A DNA stretch of 64,000 nt from Membranipora membranacea. Taxonomy: Eukaryota > Bryozoa > Gymnolaemata > Cheilostomatida > Membraniporidae. A program made the translations under genes and the position numbers. This document shows positions 62,701-64,000 of the stretch, in pieces. How positions within the stretch are numbered: position 1 is the stretch's first letter; the number at the start of each line of letters is the position of its first letter. The notes under the pieces are model-generated. The model was not told the origin of the DNA and did not search any database. It worked only from the letters and a program-made list of their open reading frames with translations. The DNA is taken from contig OU612066.1 in NCBI GenBank assembly GCA_914767715.1, forward strand, positions 23,906,283 to 23,970,282. The letters are read 5' to 3'.

Positions 62701-64000
62701 TGGCAAACTTGATCAAACTTGAACAAGATGCAAAATACATCAGCAGAGGGTGTGTCCTCTGGCTGCATATATTTAACAATCTCCAGGTAAATTGTTGGCA
62801 CTACCAAAATGAGTTACATTTTCTCTGTGATTAGCACGCTTGGTAAATTTAATACAAACCAGTTGATAATCTTGTTGTAATTGTCTGATTTTAGCATGAG
62901 GACAACTGTTCTGTCTCAGATAAACAGCTATACACAAATTCTAGCCCTGTCAGATTGGGTAAGTGGTACTGATATATATATTATTAGGATGATGATGATG
63001 ATCGGATTAAATTTTTAGGTGATATTGTACTAAATTTCCACATGTGTACCCGCTGAAGTATTCTATCTTCGCTTCGTATAAAGTCATTCACTTGCATTCG
63101 CTCGCATTCAGCTATTGCAACATTTGATACATGAAATTGCTAATACAGCATGATAAATAGTTTAACACGTAATAAAATTTTTACTCAAAAAATATGTGAA
63201 GATATCATCTCACAGTTTCATTGTTCTCTTGGTTAATTTCAGAGAATTAAGCTCAAATATGTTATATTTCCTGTATTGAAGCAGTTTGTCACTTTGAATC
63301 TATGGTCAGATGTTAATCCATCTCATCTTGCTTACAGAGTGAGATTATTGATAGACGACTGTTCACACTGCTGGCCTCTTCATCCAAATACGACAGAACC
63401 TTGGGGGCTTTACTCAAATTCATAACTGATCTCCAGGACTATTATAAAGATGAGAGGTATGTGTGTAGGCCTAATTTATAACAAACTTTTTCTGGGACGG
63501 CTTTACCGTAATCCATAGAGTTATTATATACTCTAGAGTGGACAATGCAGTGCTCAAAACGTCCTACTTAATTATTGCGAAATCCGTGACGTGACGCAAT
63601 CTGGTTGTGCATGGCCAGTGCATGTATCATATAATTTATCATTGAGAATTTAGGAATTGGGTATGAAAATTTAAGTTTTAGAGCGCTTATAGCCATCTTT
63701 TCGGAAAAATTTTCATAGCACACTATGTGGAACACTTGTAGGTATTTTCACTTGCATCCATTGGAAAAATTTTCTATTTTTTTCCCATCAAAATAAGCCA
63801 AAACCCCAACCGCAAACACATCATTGTGATGAAAAAAAATTACCGGGCTAGCTTGTTTTTTCCACGTTTCTCTCAACCATAAGTTGGATTCTGTCTCTTT
63901 TACTCATATGTTAGCCATCAAGTGAGTTAATGTTATTTGTTTAGTATAGTGTGTACATATAGCTTGTGGAAAAGCTGACTGGAGGTTAAAAGTTGGCCGC
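53724..64000 (+). CDS. Giant protein with C-terminal IRE1/RNase L-like pseudokinase-KEN module (3' end outside window)
   Basis: Exons: 53724-59761, 60025-60166, 60500-60688, 60892-60997, 61205-61278, 61723-61922, 62429-62506, 62895-62958 and 63338-63456. All phases agree, giving 2,336 codons before the gene runs off the right edge. Residues about 145-525 form an unrecognised, probably folded region. About 526-1080 and 1250-1900 are Ser/Thr/Lys/acidic low-complexity sequence. A helical stretch (about 1080-1215) is followed by a basic NLS-like cluster near 1226 (KPKRSRKRIRR). From about 2000 an IRE1/RNase L-type kinase fold begins: the beta-3 lysine is kept (VAAK, Lys2034), but HRD is HGN (2119-2121) and DFG is DYP (2139-2141). 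The KEN domain starts at HPFFW (2251-2255). Where IRE1 and RNase L carry catalytic R, N and H it has T2327, D2328 and Y2332. No signal peptide, transmembrane segment or ankyrin repeats are evident. I infer a signalling or scaffold protein with inactive enzyme folds. Confidence 0.85.
60025..60166 (+). CDS. Giant gene exon 2: kinase N-lobe
   Basis: The acceptor is AATGTTGTAG|C (modest) and the donor CCTG|GTTAGT. It encodes residues 2013-2060, with DGVDVFVGF in the place of the glycine-rich loop and PVAAKQC with the beta-3 lysine. No clear alpha-C glutamate is seen. A better-looking acceptor 20 bp upstream (CATAACAG) would put the frame into a stop. Confidence 0.78.
60376..60451. repeat. Inverted repeat with C10 tract in giant gene intron 2
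   Basis: TAGCCTGTCATGAC (60376-60389) and GTCAAGACAGGCTA (60438-60451) are complementary at 13 of 14 positions and enclose a C10 run (60416-60425). GTCAAGACAGGCT also occurs at 52711-52723, so the arms may belong to a dispersed element. Confidence 0.6.
60500..60688 (+). CDS. Giant gene exon 3: hinge to catalytic loop
   Basis: The acceptor is TTTTATTTTACAG|G and the donor ATCAAG|GTAAGA; 63 codons, phase 0. It contains the hinge-like FIIITELCDCNFKTF and the catalytic-loop equivalent NIIHGNIK, where the catalytic aspartate of HRD is asparagine. Confidence 0.88.
60892..60997 (+). CDS. Giant gene exon 4: metal-binding loop region
   Basis: The acceptor is TTTATATGTAG|CC and the donor CCCTG|GTATGT. 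It completes KPEN as PEN, and VKLGDYP replaces the DFG motif (Asp kept, glycine lost). Confidence 0.87.
61205..61278 (+). CDS. Giant gene exon 5: activation segment end
   Basis: A 74-nt exon with acceptor TTTATTTTTACAG|AG and donor ATTCAA|GTAAGA. It encodes RLCWEATEVKKRL, matching the C/G-W-x-A-x-E region that ends the activation segment in IRE1 and related folds, then HRKDIQ leading to the F helix. Confidence 0.85.
61610..61643. repeat. Dispersed repeat copy B (ACTAGCTAAAC motif)
   Basis: The partner of the segment at 47534, located in the intron before exon 6 of the giant gene. The two copies share the ACTAGCTAAAC start, CTCTAGC and the terminal TTTAC. Confidence 0.5.
61723..61922 (+). CDS. 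Giant gene exon 6: kinase C-lobe
   Basis: The acceptor is TTATTATTCTCAG|G and the donor CTAAC|GTAAGT. It encodes CGMMLHYILYDGAHPFG, closely like the F-helix and GxHPFG segment of IRE1/RNase L, then EARHLLSWMLIPDSTQRK, the region before the KEN domain. Confidence 0.9.
61923..62428 (+). other. Giant gene intron 6
   Basis: A 506-bp GT..AG intron with no other feature recognised. The introns at 61279-61722, 62507-62894 and 62959-63337 are similar; the third contains a short GAT microsatellite (about 62989-63003). Confidence 0.8.
62429..62506 (+). CDS. Giant gene exon 7: start of KEN domain
   Basis: The acceptor is ATATCGTTACAG|A and the donor AGCGG|GTGAGT. It encodes HPFFWSKMNQIKFLAAVG, the signature junction between kinase and KEN domain in IRE1 and RNase L. 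Confidence 0.9.
62895..62958 (+). CDS. Giant gene exon 8: KEN domain
   Basis: A 64-nt exon with acceptor CTGATTTTAG|C and donor GATTGG|GTAAGT. It encodes RTTVLSQINSYTQILALSDW, the variable inter-helix part of the KEN domain. It is placed by phase and splice sites more than by similarity. Confidence 0.75.
63338..63456 (+). CDS. Giant gene exon 9: KEN catalytic-helix region with substituted residues
   Basis: The acceptor is CATCTTGCTTACAG|A and the donor GAGAG|GTATGT (exit phase 2, so the protein continues). It encodes RTLGALLKFITDLQDYY, which aligns with the helix carrying R-N-x-x-x-H in active IRE1 and RNase L. All three residues are replaced here (T, D, Y). Confidence 0.88.
63457..64000 (+). 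other. Right-edge sequence: giant gene intron 9, open at window end
   Basis: Starts with the GTATGT donor after exon 9. I find no convincing exon for the remaining KEN C terminus (the conserved Tyr-containing end), so the next exon should lie beyond position 64000. Confidence 0.65.

Overview
This window is eukaryotic and almost certainly animal. It has spliceosomal introns with GT..AG borders, short exons, AT-rich spacers, a recognisable metazoan ABHD13 gene and an IRE1/RNase L-type pseudokinase-KEN module. A non-bilaterian animal such as a demosponge would fit the style, but nothing here proves the taxon.

Layout. Positions 1-43437 are one uninterrupted head-to-tail array of a 336-bp unit: 129 complete copies plus 80 bp of a 130th. 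Copies differ by rare single substitutions and a few small indels. Every unit carries, on the + strand, a consensus splice donor (GAG|GTAAGT) and a consensus acceptor (TTTTTTCAG|T), which defines a repeated 105-nt candidate exon and a 231-nt candidate intron. The donor also lies in the loop of a 7-bp hairpin, recalling spliced-leader RNA. From 43438 to 45712 there is AT-rich spacer with a possible + strand terminal exon and poly(A) signal. From 50312 down to 45713 runs a complete six-exon minus-strand ABHD13 gene (339 codons) with a MITE-like element in its last intron. From 50313 to 53723 there is spacer with foldback sequences and a doubtful NB-ARC-like fragment.

From 53724 to the right edge lies a large + strand gene. 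Its 6,038-bp first exon is followed by eight small exons. The first exon encodes an unrecognised roughly 380-residue folded region followed by long low-complexity, NLS-bearing sequence. The small exons encode an IRE1/RNase L-like pseudokinase and most of a KEN domain. Key catalytic residues are missing in both modules (HGN for HRD, DYP for DFG, T/D/Y for the R/N/H ribonuclease residues). The last KEN exon or exons lie beyond the window.

The two gene systems show no obvious functional link. The most unusual items are the splice-signal-bearing satellite and the giant protein ending in an apparently inactive pseudokinase-KEN module.
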